NCBI GenBank assembly: GCA_000247545.1
Contig: CP003316.1
Span: forward strand, 1-64,000
Direction of reading: 5' to 3'
DNA length: 64,000 nucleotides
Origin: Pyrobaculum oguniense TE7
Lineage (GTDB): Archaea; Thermoproteota; Thermoprotei; Thermoproteales; Thermoproteaceae
The number at the start of each line of letters is the position of its first letter. Position 1 is the first letter of the stretch. Of this stretch, positions 27,587 through 36,221 are shown in pieces. The position numbers and the translations under genes were made by a program. The notes below the pieces were generated by a model that did not search any database, was not told the origin of the DNA, and saw nothing but the letters and a program-made list of their open reading frames with translations.

Positions 27587-27799
27587 ATGGAGGTGATCGA
27601 TGTGTCAGGGCAGCAGTGCCCAGACCCGTTGAAGACTGTGGCAACGGCGCTCGCCAGCGCCCCAGCCGGCGCGAGGTTTAAAATCGTCACAGACGACTAC
27701 GTGTGCTACATGATGCTCCGGCGCCTCATGGCGCTTAACGAGGTCAAGATACTAGAAGCAGATGAGGCAGGTCCCTACTCCCTAGTCGTGGAGAAGTAG
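27587..27799 (+). CDS. TusA-family sulfur carrier protein, 70 aa
   Basis: The N-terminus EVIDVSGQQCPDPL carries the CPxP motif of TusA/SirA proteins, with the sulfur-accepting Cys11. Length is normal for the family. It should carry persulfide sulfur for thiolation of tRNA or cofactors, or for dissimilatory sulfur metabolism. ATG 27587 is chosen over the upstream in-frame GTG 27578 because a TATA box lies 25-27 bases before it. It is divergent from cimA and followed by a MIP18-family gene on the same strand. Confidence 0.85.
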   Translation: MEVIDVSGQQCPDPLKTVATALASAPAGARFKIVTDDYVCYMMLRRLMALNEVKILEADEAGPYSLVVEK

Positions 27800-27855
27800 C
27801 TGTGCACACCCAGAGACTTGCCAAATGTTTAAAACTATAAAACGAGATTTGTCAT

Positions 27856-28239
27856 ATGGACGAGAAACCGGTTTTCGAGACAAATCTGCCTCCAGACAAG
27901 GCGAAGAAAATAGTGGAGGTGCTAAGGGAGGTCTACGACCCCGAGATCCCCATCAACGTCTACGATTTGGGCCTAATTAGGAAGGTTGTACTGGAAAACG
28001 GCACGTTGAAGGTAGTGATGACCTTGACGGCGGTGGGTTGCCCCGTGGCCGGCAACGTGGCCCAGGAGGTGGGCTACGCCATACAGAGCGCGGTGCCAGA
28101 AGCCCAAGACGTCGAGGTGGAGGTGGACTTCGAAAAGCCGTGGGACCCAACCCAAATGACGCCGCAAGGGAGGGAGATGTTTAAGGCAATATACGGATAC
28201 GACATAGTCGAACAGTTTCAAGCGGCGCAACAGTCCTAG
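27856..28239 (+). CDS. MIP18/DUF59 family Fe-S assembly protein
   Basis: The sequence has the DUF59 hallmarks: EVYDPEIPINVYDLGLIRKV, then TLTAVGCPVAGNV with the conserved Cys of SufT/PaaD/CIA2-type proteins. At 127 residues it is a single-domain member. These proteins help deliver iron-sulfur clusters to target enzymes, of which this window has many. ATG 27856 is about 26 bases from a TATA-like tttaaaac. Its stop overlaps the convergent membrane protein gene by 4 bases. Confidence 0.85.
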   Translation: MDEKPVFETNLPPDKAKKIVEVLREVYDPEIPINVYDLGLIRKVVLENGTLKVVMTLTAVGCPVAGNVAQEVGYAIQSAVPEAQDVEVEVDFEKPWDPTQMTPQGREMFKAIYGYDIVEQFQAAQQS

Positions 28240-28673
28240 AGTGATAGGACGCCGGCTAAAGACAAAAGAAGTGCTGTCCACAGGAGGTAGCGTCTCAGAT
28301 CTATCCTGCCCCGCTTAGCCAGCTTCTGCGCTACTGGGTGCCACTTGGCTGTCTCTTCCATTATTAGCAGGACGAGGTGGTATACCGCGGCGGAGATCAT
28401 TGCGTAGCCGAGTCCCATGGCCTCTGCAGCCGCCGCCGTGACAACGCCGTAGGCAACTGAGGCGTATATAAGCGCTGGGTAGGAGAAGGCGGCAACTAGG
28501 GCGAATTCCGCTACGGTCTGGGCCAGCCTCTGCTCATAGGGCGTCTGCGCGGTCTCGTTTATGGCTTTTTTGAACTCCTCGGGGGGAATTAGTGGGTAGC
28601 CGGCTAGAGTGAAGAGCACGGCTGTAATGACGGCGGACCAGTAAATCACATAGGTGAAGTAAAGCCACTTCAC
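28236..28673 (-). CDS. Hypothetical membrane protein, 145 aa
   Basis: Three or four hydrophobic spans are visible: about residues 5-25, 55-85 (in two parts), 88-105 and 127-145. A basic loop (KWHPVAQKLAKRGRIDLRR) precedes the last. There is no recognised family motif. It is a lone minus-strand gene between two plus-strand genes; its start lies 30 bases from the divergent DegT gene start, and the AT-rich segment between them (ttttaaatag) probably serves both. Confidence 0.6.
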   Translation of the reverse strand: MKWLYFTYVIYWSAVITAVLFTLAGYPLIPPEEFKKAINETAQTPYEQRLAQTVAEFALVAAFSYPALIYASVAYGVVTAAAAEAMGLGYAMISAAVYHLVLLIMEETAKWHPVAQKLAKRGRIDLRRYLLWTALLLSLAGVLSL

Positions 28674-28702
28674 ATCTTTTAAATAGTGCCGGTTTTAAAC
28701 CT

Positions 28703-29917
28703 ATGCTGGCAATCAACGGCGGGAAGCCCGTTAGGGAAACGCCAATTGTGGCGAGGCCCGCGGTGTACAGCGAGGAGGTCCTCCAAGCCATTGCGGATGT
28801 CCTAAAATCCGGCATTCTCACCGCGCAGCACGGCAAGTGGGTGAAGGCGTTTGAAAACGAGCTTGCCTCATACCTCGGCGTGCGGCACGCCATGGCTGTG
28901 GCCAACGGCACGGTGGCGCTACACACAGCTCTCAAGGCCCTGGGCGTGGGGCCCGGCGACGAGGTCGTCACGACGCCGTTTACCTTCGCCGCGTCCGCCA
29001 CGGCGGTTTTACACGCAAACGCGGTGCCTGTCTTCGCTGATATTGACAGGGAGACCCTCAACCTAGACCCCGCCTCGGTGGAGGAGGCGATTACGGACAG
29101 AACAAAGGCCATCGTCGTCGTCCACTTGGCGGGCATGCCGGCGGAGATGGACCAGTTCCTCAAGCTGGCCGATAGGTACGGAGTTAAGATAGTGGAGGAC
29201 ACGGCGCAAGCCCTTGGTGCCGAGTACAGGGGGCGGAGGGTGGGGTCGATAGGGCACGTGTCCACCTTCAGCTTCTACGCTACGAAGCACATTACCTCCG
29301 GCGAGGGGGGCGCCGTGGCGACAGACGTGGCGGCCTACGCGGAGAGGGCGAAGCTGATCAGAGCCCACGGCGAGGTGGGGAAGTACAGCTACGAGTTGCT
29401 CGGCTACAACTACCGCATGTCTGAGATACAGGGCGTCCTCGCGTACTACCAGCTAAAGCAACTCCCCGAGATGCAGAAGAGGCGGGATGCCTACGTCAAG
29501 GTGCTCCTAGAGGAGCTGTTGCCTCTAGAAGGAGACTTGATCACAGTGCCGAGACCGAAGCCGTATGTAAAGCACTCATGGCACTTGGTGCAGATCCTTC
29601 TTGCCATTGAGAAGTTGACAAAGCCCCGGGACTTCGTAGTTGAGGCGCTTAGAGCTGAGGGTATCGGCAACGTCTTCGTGGCCTACCCAACGCCCCTCTA
29701 CAAGACGCCGCTGTTCCAAAAACGGGAGGGACACGGGCTTGGTTGCCCCTGGACTTGCCCCTATTACAAGCGCAAGGTAGAGTACAAGCCGTTGCCAAAC
29801 GCCGAGTGGGCCGCCGAGAGGGTAGTATCGTTGCTGGTTATGCCAAACCTCACGGAGCAAGACGCAATTGACACGGCTAAGGCCATTAAAAAAGTGCTTA
29901 GCGAGGTCAAGCGTTAG
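28703..29917 (+). CDS. DegT/DnrJ/EryC1/StrS family PLP-dependent sugar aminotransferase
   Basis: Family landmarks are present in order: ANGTVALHTAL, TTPFTFAASA, VEDTAQALGAEY, the PLP-binding lysine in SFYATKHIT (Lys195), and GYNYRMSEIQG. The length of 404 residues is typical. Such enzymes transfer an amino group to a keto-sugar nucleotide, usually for surface polysaccharides or glycans. No other nucleotide-sugar genes lie nearby, so the substrate is unknown. The end overlaps the convergent AOR gene by 4 bases. Confidence 0.85.
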   Translation: MLAINGGKPVRETPIVARPAVYSEEVLQAIADVLKSGILTAQHGKWVKAFENELASYLGVRHAMAVANGTVALHTALKALGVGPGDEVVTTPFTFAASATAVLHANAVPVFADIDRETLNLDPASVEEAITDRTKAIVVVHLAGMPAEMDQFLKLADRYGVKIVEDTAQALGAEYRGRRVGSIGHVSTFSFYATKHITSGEGGAVATDVAAYAERAKLIRAHGEVGKYSYELLGYNYRMSEIQGVLAYYQLKQLPEMQKRRDAYVKVLLEELLPLEGDLITVPRPKPYVKHSWHLVQILLAIEKLTKPRDFVVEALRAEGIGNVFVAYPTPLYKTPLFQKREGHGLGCPWTCPYYKRKVEYKPLPNAEWAAERVVSLLVMPNLTEQDAIDTAKAIKKVLSEVKR

Positions 29918-31716
29918 CGCGCGCCTATTAAGAAATCTAGTTGGAGCTCTTTCAGAACCTCGTTTGTTGGCTTGCCCGCATCATCCCAGCCCCTTAGCTT
30001 ATAGTACGTCTTCAAGGCGGCTTCTAGCTCTTCTAATGCCAGCCTGTACTCCTTGCCTTCGAACTGTACAGGCCGGTAGAGTCTCTCGGGCAAGCTGTCG
30101 GGGCCAGCCCCCATCTCTAGGTTAATTACACGCGTCAGGTTAATTATCCTAAGCGCCACGTCTCTGACCGATTTTCCATCCCATTTGTGGCCAGTGACGT
30201 AGGTTAGAAGTTGGGCAAATATTTCAAATCCCCTCCCACCTGGATAGGTGTCGTAGACGCCCCTTCCGAATTTGCACATAACTAGTGAGTCGAACAGCGC
30301 GGAAACCTCTTCCATGTGTGCCACTGCCCGTACCTTCTCCTCGCCGAGGCTCTGGGGGCCGCCGGCGTACCCGCCGTAGTCAAGGGCGTAGGCCATGGTG
30401 GCTAAGTGGTCGGCCCCCCTGTACCCAATGGCGTAGTTTAAGGCCATACCCTTCAAGACGCGGGGGTCGTAGCCGGCGGGTTCAAGACCTCTCACGTGGA
30501 CCGCGATTTCTTCTAAGCCGAGCCTCCTCGCCGCCTCTCTCACCCCCTCGGCTAGGATGTCCCCCACGCCGCGCCTGTAGGCTATGTCCTCGACTAGTTT
30601 TGCCAAGTCCCCGCACCCCCATTCTAACTTGGCGCCGAGTTTGCCCATTTTCGCGGCCTCAATGGCGAAGGCGATTGCGTTCCCCAGAGAAATCGTATCC
30701 ATGCCCAGCCTATCGGCTAAGTCGTTTAGCCGAATCATTTCATCGGGGTCGGCACAGCCCGTTAGGCCGCCCAGCGCGAATACGGTCTCGTAGTCGATGT
30801 CTACTGACACGCCGTACTTCCTAGATTCGACAAGCCTGTGGCAGGCGGCTGGGCAGTGCAGACAAGCCCCAGGCCTTAGGAAATACTCCCTCCTAAACGA
30901 AGGCCAGGCGATTTTCTCCCAACCCTCCAGAGACACCCTCTGCCAGTTGTACGTGGGGAAGAACCCCATCTGGTTAGCAAGCTCAACGAGGCGCATCGTC
31001 CCCGCATCGAAGAGGGCCTTCACGCTTTTCTCTCCCACGAAATACGGGGTGAACTCTCTTAGAAATTCGCGGAGCTTCTCCGGCATAGCTACCTCGACTT
31101 GTTGCCTATCCGGCACAAACACCACCGCCTTGAGCTTTTTCGCCCCCATCACTGCCCCGCCCCCGGTCCTCCCGAACTGCCTCCAAATGTCGTGGTTTAT
31201 AGAGGCGAACTTCACCAAGTTCTCCCCCGCAGGTCCGATTGCCAAAACTGCCGCGTTTTTGCCGTGTTCTTTTAGAAGTATTTCTTCAGTCTCTATTGCG
31301 TCTTTCCCCCAGAGGTGAGAGGCGTCCCTAAACTCGACTTTTCCATCCTGAATCAAAAGGTAGGTGGGTCTCTCGGCTTTGCCCAAGACCGCCAAGATAT
31401 CGACGCCTGTAAAACGCATAACGGGGCCAAGCCTCCCCCCGAGGTTTGACGCGCCGATTATACCTGTGAGAGGAGATCTAAAAACAGCGGCCGCCCTGCC
31501 GGACATAGGTATCCCAGTTCCTGTCAGCGGACCAGTGGCGATGATAAGTGGGTTGTCGCCAGAAAGAGGATCTACGCGGTGACCGCCTAGTTTCCAAAAA
31601 ACATAAGTCGCAACGCCGCGGCCTCCTATAAATAGGCGGAAAATTTTATCCTCCTCTCCAAGGGGTTTGACAACTTTTCTATACAACTCAACCACCAATC
31701 CTTTCGGCGAGAACAT
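29914..31716 (-). CDS. Tungsten-dependent aldehyde:ferredoxin oxidoreductase family protein
   Basis: This 600-residue protein has the AOR plan: an N-terminal tungstopterin-binding domain (GGRGVATYVFWK, IATGPLTGTGIPMSGR), the Fe4S4 ligands CLHCPAAC (Cys285, 288, 292) and a fourth Cys in SLVMCKFGRG. It should oxidise an aldehyde to the acid with reduction of ferredoxin; the substrate cannot be fixed from sequence. ATG 31716 is about 24 bases from an AT-rich box (aaatttaatcc). Tungsten AORs are typical of hyperthermophilic archaea and often several paralogues occur per genome. Confidence 0.9.
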   Translation of the reverse strand: MFSPKGLVVELYRKVVKPLGEEDKIFRLFIGGRGVATYVFWKLGGHRVDPLSGDNPLIIATGPLTGTGIPMSGRAAAVFRSPLTGIIGASNLGGRLGPVMRFTGVDILAVLGKAERPTYLLIQDGKVEFRDASHLWGKDAIETEEILLKEHGKNAAVLAIGPAGENLVKFASINHDIWRQFGRTGGGAVMGAKKLKAVVFVPDRQQVEVAMPEKLREFLREFTPYFVGEKSVKALFDAGTMRLVELANQMGFFPTYNWQRVSLEGWEKIAWPSFRREYFLRPGACLHCPAACHRLVESRKYGVSVDIDYETVFALGGLTGCADPDEMIRLNDLADRLGMDTISLGNAIAFAIEAAKMGKLGAKLEWGCGDLAKLVEDIAYRRGVGDILAEGVREAARRLGLEEIAVHVRGLEPAGYDPRVLKGMALNYAIGYRGADHLATMAYALDYGGYAGGPQSLGEEKVRAVAHMEEVSALFDSLVMCKFGRGVYDTYPGGRGFEIFAQLLTYVTGHKWDGKSVRDVALRIINLTRVINLEMGAGPDSLPERLYRPVQFEGKEYRLALEELEAALKTYYKLRGWDDAGKPTNEVLKELQLDFLIGAR

Positions 31717-31770
31717 AGACAGATTTTACAGGATTAAATTTTCTCCTACCTGCTCACGACCACGGGTGCG

Positions 31771-32628
31771 CTATTCTATAGGCAAGCGCCTTCCGTATAT
31801 CCTCGCCACGTTAGAGACACAAATTTGCCTCAGGTCGTCGGCGGCGATTCTCCCCGATGCGACGTATTGTCTTAGCTTTGAGGCGAGAGTCCAGGGCGGG
31901 ATCACGGCGCCGGGCCTAGACTTGTCGTCGATGTAGTCGCTCTCAACTACGAAGACGGGGCCAGACTTCAGCGCATCTTCAAACTCGCCCCGGCGCCCAA
32001 TTGGGACTGAGGGAGAGAGCCCCTTTGTGAAGGCATATCCGGCCAAAGCCCCTTCGATGTGGTGCATTACCACCCGCTCCGGCCTAATCCCCGCCCTGGC
32101 GGCCAACTCCGCGATTGAGTCTACAGTGGCCTTGCCGCCGCGCTCTAGGTGGAGGTGTACGGCGGCGTCAACGTCCTTGGCCCTCTCCAAGGCGTACAGC
32201 ACAACTCTGTTGCACAGCTCTACGACTCTCTGCTGAACGGGCCAGTGCGGCCGCCCGAATTCGCCCAAGCCGACTGCCCTCCCCTCCTCTACATACCTGG
32301 CGGCGAGGTCCACAGCCCAGCGCATAAATTCCTCAACCTCCGACTCCGGCCAGCCAGCCTCCAGCAGCTTCACGCACTCGGCTGGGTGGACGCCCACTAC
32401 CGCGCCTGAAATGAGCCCGGCCGCTCTTGCCACCTCTGCGTTTTTCACAGCCTGGTCGTAAAGCCTCACAACCCAGCCTCTGTCCCCGGGGCGCCCCCCG
32501 ATAGACCAGGTCAGCAACGCCACAAAGACAATCCCTCCGCCTCCTGCTAACTTGAACCTCCGCGCCACCTCCCCGGCTCCAAGCCCAGTAATCTCGTTGG
32601 CATGTGCGTGGTTGTCGAAAATAAACAC
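31771..32628 (-). CDS. TatD-like metal-dependent hydrolase
   Basis: The N-terminus FDNHAHANEITG gives the first metal site (HxH) of the amidohydrolase superfamily. GEFGRPHWP, HLHLERGG, HHIEG and ESDYIDD supply later ligands, as in archaeal TatD-related (COG1099-type) proteins. GTG 32628 is chosen because a TATA box (gttatatact, 32648-32657) is 24 bases away; a longer frame to 32706 is not needed. The substrate is unknown; a nuclease or amidohydrolase activity is possible. Confidence 0.75.
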   Translation of the reverse strand: MFIFDNHAHANEITGLGAGEVARRFKLAGGGGIVFVALLTWSIGGRPGDRGWVVRLYDQAVKNAEVARAAGLISGAVVGVHPAECVKLLEAGWPESEVEEFMRWAVDLAARYVEEGRAVGLGEFGRPHWPVQQRVVELCNRVVLYALERAKDVDAAVHLHLERGGKATVDSIAELAARAGIRPERVVMHHIEGALAGYAFTKGLSPSVPIGRRGEFEDALKSGPVFVVESDYIDDKSRPGAVIPPWTLASKLRQYVASGRIAADDLRQICVSNVARIYGRRLPIE

Positions 32629-32940
32629 CGGAGGGAAAAGGCTGGGGGTTATATACTTCCCGCCGTGAGTAGACGGCGCTAACCGGCGACAGAGAGATAC
32701 GCACACAGGCGCACAGCAACAGGCCGACAGGAAACAGCGCCACAGCCCACGTGGAGCTGTGTACTAGAGACAAAGCAGATCGGCAAGTAGTTGAGACGAA
32801 GAAAGGAGTTGAGCATCCCGACGCCTCTTCGAGGGTGGACTGCGCCGTTTCTAGAAGGAGGTCAGCCCTCTCGAGCTTTCCTCACAAGTCGGCAGCGCCT
32901 GGCCACATCACTGTAATAGATTTCTTTATCGTAATATTTA
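32629..32940. other. Intergenic stretch between divergent genes, no gene seen
   Basis: This 312-base stretch holds the TATA box of the TatD-like gene (32648-32657) and, near its right end, an AT-rich region (taatagattt, about 32914-32923) suited to the gene at 32941. A 73-codon plus-strand frame at 32751 has no promoter or family resemblance and is rejected. I see no RNA gene or repeat. Confidence 0.4.
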
Positions 32941-33309
32941 ATGAATTGTCTAGTGGAACTCGCCGCGTATAGAGCAAGGTATTTATACCCAAAGGGGGTA
33001 GAGCCCGTGGACGCCTATCTGCTGTTTCGGGAGTTTTATAGACAGCTGGGCACGCCCCTGAGGGCTGTCATAGAGTTCAAAGTAAGGAAGATAGGCAAGA
33101 GGCCATCGGACTTCTTAGAAAGACCTTGGCTTTTTCTCCGGTACATGGAGGAGGCCTTGGGAAGCCACAACGCGGAGCTCCTCGTCTCCCTCTTTGCCGA
33201 TTTTGCTAAAAAACACGGCGTACCCCCTAACGTAGCTACGGAGGCGCTGAGAAGCGAGGAGGGGTGGAAGAAATTAGCCCAGCTACTGAGAAACAACGGA
33301 GCAGGCTAG
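32941..33309 (+). CDS. Hypothetical protein, 122 aa
   Basis: This soluble, helical protein (VDAYLLFREFYRQLGTPLRAVIEFKV, then a charged C-terminus) has no recognised family. ATG 32941 is about 25 bases from an AT-rich stretch. Composition and third-position GC match its neighbours, which supports a real gene. It lies 19 bases before the 3' end of the oppositely oriented tRNA-Arg. I do not infer a function. Confidence 0.6.
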   Translation: MNCLVELAAYRARYLYPKGVEPVDAYLLFREFYRQLGTPLRAVIEFKVRKIGKRPSDFLERPWLFLRYMEEALGSHNAELLVSLFADFAKKHGVPPNVATEALRSEEGWKKLAQLLRNNGAG

Positions 33310-33331
33310 CCTACCCCCGGTTAAATACTGG

Positions 33332-33405
33332 CGGGCCCGGTGGGATTTGAACCCACGACCTACGGCTCCGAAGGCCGCCGCTCTACCAGGCTGAGCCACG
33401 GGCCC
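33332..33405 (-). tRNA. tRNA-Arg(TCG)
   Basis: A complete 74-base cloverleaf: acceptor GGGCCCG/CGGGCCC with discriminator G, D stem GCTC/GAGC, anticodon stem GCGGC/GCCGT with loop CTTCGGA (anticodon TCG, reads CGA), variable AGGTC, T arm GTGGG-TTCAAAT-CCCAC. The CCA end is encoded (33329-33331). A TATA-like ttataatg (about 33429-33436) lies at promoter distance upstream. There is no intron. Confidence 0.93.
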
Positions 33406-33588
33406 GTGTCAATGCCTCGACTACATTATAAGGTTTTCCCCGTTTTACGAGACGATGCCGGTGGCGATGAATAAGCGCCTCGTGTCTTAGCTAGATAGAT
33501 CTTCCTAGTGGCAGGTGACTACCAGGGAGTTTTCAACCGTAGTTGATGCGGAGTCAAAAAGGTTATAATGGTAGTTTGGAATATACAT

Positions 33589-34923
33589 ATGGATGTGGGT
33601 TTTCTCAGAAAGACGTTTGGCGATAGGTTTGTTGAAGATTCTTCCATTGCGGCGTTGTACGTCCACGACGCCTCTTTTGTGGAGGGGGAAAGCAACGTGT
33701 TCGGGGTGGTCTTTCCCGAGACAGAGGGGGAGGTGGTTGAGCTGGTTAGGTGGGCTATAAAGCATAAGGTGCCGTTGTTCCCACAAGGGAGTGCCACCAG
33801 CCTCTCGGGCAACGCCGCGGCTACTGCTAGAGGACTCGTGGTGAGTTTTGAGAGGATGACCAAAGTGGAGATAGACCCAGGCGACGGCGTGGCTGTGGTC
33901 GGCCCCGGAGTAAGGATCGAGGAGCTGAACGTCGAGCTGGCCCGGTACGGCTTCTTCTTCCCCGTCGATCCCGGCTCTATGAGGAGCGCCACGATTGGCG
34001 GGGCTATCGCCAACGGGGCCGGCGGGATGAGGGGAGCGAAGTACGGCACAGTAAAGGACTGGGTGTTGGGGCTGAGAGTGGTGACGGGAAGAGGCGACGT
34101 GTTGAAGGTGGGTTGCAAGACGTTCAAGTGCCGGAACGGCTATGATCTTGTGAGACTATTTGTCGGCAGCGAGGGGACGTTGGGCCTTATTACGGAGGCT
34201 GTTTTGAAGCTGGCTCCTGTGCCGGAGTCCGCCGTGGCCGTCTTGGCGTATTATGACGACGTGGAGCCGCTTGTAGAGGACGTGGTTAGGGTGAGGGCAA
34301 GCAGAATTTGGCCGCTATTCGCAGAGTTTTTAGACGCGCCGACCGCCGCCGTGGTGGGGCTTGAGGAGAGGGACACCCTCTTTCTTGGCGTCGACGTCAA
34401 TACAGGTGCAGAGGAGAGAGTTTTGAAGAGACTCCAGTCTATCGTCAGGGGGAGAGTGGCCAGTGTGGCAGTGGGCTGGTCTGAAGCCATGAAGCTACTG
34501 GAGCCGCGCAGGAGGCTATACTCGGCGCAGGTTCACCTCGCTCAGAGAGGCGGCGGCGTGTTGGTAATAGAGGACGTTGCGGTGCCCATTTCGAAGCTCC
34601 CAGACGCCGTGAGGGGGCTTAAAAAGCTGGCGGAGAAATACGGCGTACCGCTGTTGCTAGGAGGCCATGTAGGCGACGGCAACTTACACCCAGCTACGTG
34701 GTTTAGAAAAGAGGAAGGGCCCGGAAAGGCGGAAAAGTTTATCAGAGAAATGGCGGAGCTCGTGGTTGGGCTAGGCGGTACAGTGTCGGCAGAGCACGGG
34801 GTCGGGACCTTGAAGAAAGATCTCATAGCGCTTGAGCTCGGCGATGCGGTGCTTACATATATGAGGGAGCTTAAGAAGGTCTTCGACCCCTACAATATCC
34901 TCAACCCCGGCAAGATAGCCTAG
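33589..34923 (+). CDS. FAD-linked oxidase, GlcD / D-lactate dehydrogenase-like
   Basis: The N-terminal PCMH-type FAD domain shows PLFPQGSATSLSGNA and MRSATIGGAIANGAGGMRGAKYGTV split by loops. The C-terminal domain shows GGHVGDGNLHP and AEHGVGTLKK, with the family's conserved histidines. Length (444 aa) is typical of GlcD/DLD proteins, which oxidise glycolate or D-lactate and pass electrons on. ATG 33589 is preferred because a TATA box (ggttataatgg) is 25 bases upstream; ATG 33568 overlaps that box. No GlcE or GlcF partner is adjacent. Confidence 0.85.
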   Translation: MDVGFLRKTFGDRFVEDSSIAALYVHDASFVEGESNVFGVVFPETEGEVVELVRWAIKHKVPLFPQGSATSLSGNAAATARGLVVSFERMTKVEIDPGDGVAVVGPGVRIEELNVELARYGFFFPVDPGSMRSATIGGAIANGAGGMRGAKYGTVKDWVLGLRVVTGRGDVLKVGCKTFKCRNGYDLVRLFVGSEGTLGLITEAVLKLAPVPESAVAVLAYYDDVEPLVEDVVRVRASRIWPLFAEFLDAPTAAVVGLEERDTLFLGVDVNTGAEERVLKRLQSIVRGRVASVAVGWSEAMKLLEPRRRLYSAQVHLAQRGGGVLVIEDVAVPISKLPDAVRGLKKLAEKYGVPLLLGGHVGDGNLHPATWFRKEEGPGKAEKFIREMAELVVGLGGTVSAEHGVGTLKKDLIALELGDAVLTYMRELKKVFDPYNILNPGKIA

Positions 34924-35282
34924 TCTTTCTGCATTATTTTTTTCAACAACTCGGCTATGTGAGGCGCCTTTCTGTTCAGCACCGCTAACGCCTCGCCGAG
35001 AGACATCTCCGGCTTTACGCCAAAGGCGGCGAGAGTCAGCAAAAGCTCCTCCAACACGTCCCCAACCTTTATATTCTCCATCCAGTCCGACGTCTTTAAA
35101 CTAACGTAACGCCTCTTCCCCACCTTAATTGTCTCTACTAGGCCCTCCCGCTCCAGCGAAAAGACGTACCACTGCACGGCGCCGTAGGAGAGCCCCAGCT
35201 CCTTAGCCAGCTTATAGAGCGGTACCGGACCCTCTCTGCGCAAAATTTCTAAAATGGCATCTCTGGGATCTCTGTACTCCAC
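34920..35282 (-). CDS. Winged helix-turn-helix transcriptional regulator, 120 aa
   Basis: Residues 8-65 form an ArsR-like winged helix (AILEILRREGPVPLYKLAKE, SYGAVQWYVFSLEREGLV, VGKRRYVSLK). A helical C-terminal domain ends with APHIAELLKKI, a phrase that recurs as APHIARLLLEL at the end of the gene at 35904. It overlaps the 3' end of the convergent flavoprotein gene by 4 bases. The target is unknown. Confidence 0.8.
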   Translation of the reverse strand: MEYRDPRDAILEILRREGPVPLYKLAKELGLSYGAVQWYVFSLEREGLVETIKVGKRRYVSLKTSDWMENIKVGDVLEELLLTLAAFGVKPEMSLGEALAVLNRKAPHIAELLKKIMQKD

Positions 35283-35507
35283 ACATAGAGAATTTGAGGA
35301 CTTATTAAAGCTGAGACCAAGAGGTCTATGTCAATCCGATACTGCGCCTCCAACTAGCCACCACCCGCATCTCCTAATGAGCCGCGTGGCCAGCTAGAAG
35401 CCAGGCCTACTATGATGAGGAAAACGCCGTAATAGCTGATTTGCTACTGGCGGGTAGGAGTACGATCCACCCCCTCCCCCCACTTATGCATAAAACGCTC
35501 GAAAACT

Positions 35508-35825
35508 GGGCACAGCGGCGGCAACCTGGGACCGACGGCGTCTCCTGACGGCGCCCGCCTTGGCGTCTCTCCCACCGGCGCCCCAGGGAACGCGCCGGCT
35601 ACGGGTTAGGCGTGCTCCCTCCCGGACCTCCGCCGATTCCCCGCATACCCAAGTCCCCCCGGCCCTACGGCCGGGGTAGCCTGGGGACCGGCGCCCCCCT
35701 GGACCGGTGCTCATCGGTAAGCCAAGGCGGGACGCCGCAGGAGGCGCCGCCCGGCCCCAGTTTCGGGCTCCCTAGCCTGGGTCCGCCTTTCGGCGGCGCG
35801 CGGCCGGCACGCCGCGCAGCCCCCC
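35508..35825 (-). ncRNA. Signal recognition particle 7S RNA
   Basis: This roughly 318-base GC-rich minus-strand segment folds as archaeal SRP RNA. Two strands of helix 5 are exact complements over 11 bases (35554-35564 with 35721-35731) and pairing continues beyond. Between them, at 35613-35628, is the helix 8 signature GGTCCGGGAGGGAGCA that binds SRP54, preceded by a helix 6-like hairpin. The 5' domain has stacked hairpins as expected for helices 3 and 4. A TATA box (ttatac, 35841-35846, with upstream atttaaa) gives a start near 35820; ends are approximate. The long frames through this stretch are not genes. Confidence 0.85.
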
Positions 35826-35903
35826 GCCTCTGGCCTATCTTTATACCCTAATTTAAAGGTTTCTTTAACTACAAATCTCGGGTTCAATAGCAAGTGCGAT
35901 GAG

Positions 35904-36221
35904 GTGGGATTGGTGGCTTATGTCGCATATCTGCTAGGCACTGGCCCAAGTAGCAGTTGCTTGCAGATGCCTACTGCGGGGGCTATTTGGGGCATGTACT
36001 TGTCTGGGGGGTGCTATTTGCTCGTCGCTACGGAGGATTTTTTAAACTGGATGTACTGCATACACATGGCGAGTGTTGGAGAGGTGCTGGGGATCCACGT
36101 CCACATGTTGAGGAGATACGGCGTCTCGCCTGATGAGGCCGTTGAGGCGGCCGTGGCTAAGCTCCAGCCGACCGCTCCCCACATCGCTAGGCTCCTCCTA
36201 GAGCTGGCCTCCCTGCACTAA
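35904..36221 (+). CDS. Hypothetical protein, up to 105 aa, uncertain start
   Basis: The C-terminal 50 residues (VGEVLGIHVHMLRRYGVSPDEAVEAA and onward to APHIARLLLELASLH) resemble the C-terminal domain of the regulator at 34920-35282 (VGDVLEELLLTLAAFGVKPE to APHIAELLKKI). It may be a DNA-binding-domain-less partner of that regulator. The start is not clear: GTG 35904 or ATGs at 35967 and 35994 are possible, and the N-terminal part is hydrophobic with cysteines. Its end overlaps the convergent prolidase gene by 4 bases. Confidence 0.5.
   Translation: MGLVAYVAYLLGTGPSSSCLQMPTAGAIWGMYLSGGCYLLVATEDFLNWMYCIHMASVGEVLGIHVHMLRRYGVSPDEAVEAAVAKLQPTAPHIARLLLELASLH

Noticed and set aside
32751-32972. 73-aa plus-strand frame
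   Set aside because: It overlaps the promoter and start of the gene at 32941 and has no recognisable content.
35412-35439. Box C/D small RNA (ATGATGA then CTGA)
   Set aside because: The spacing of 17 bases is long and no C' or final D box follows at the usual distance.
35484-35893. Protein-coding frames of 60-79 aa on both strands
   Set aside because: They lie inside the SRP RNA gene, which explains the GC-rich open frames.
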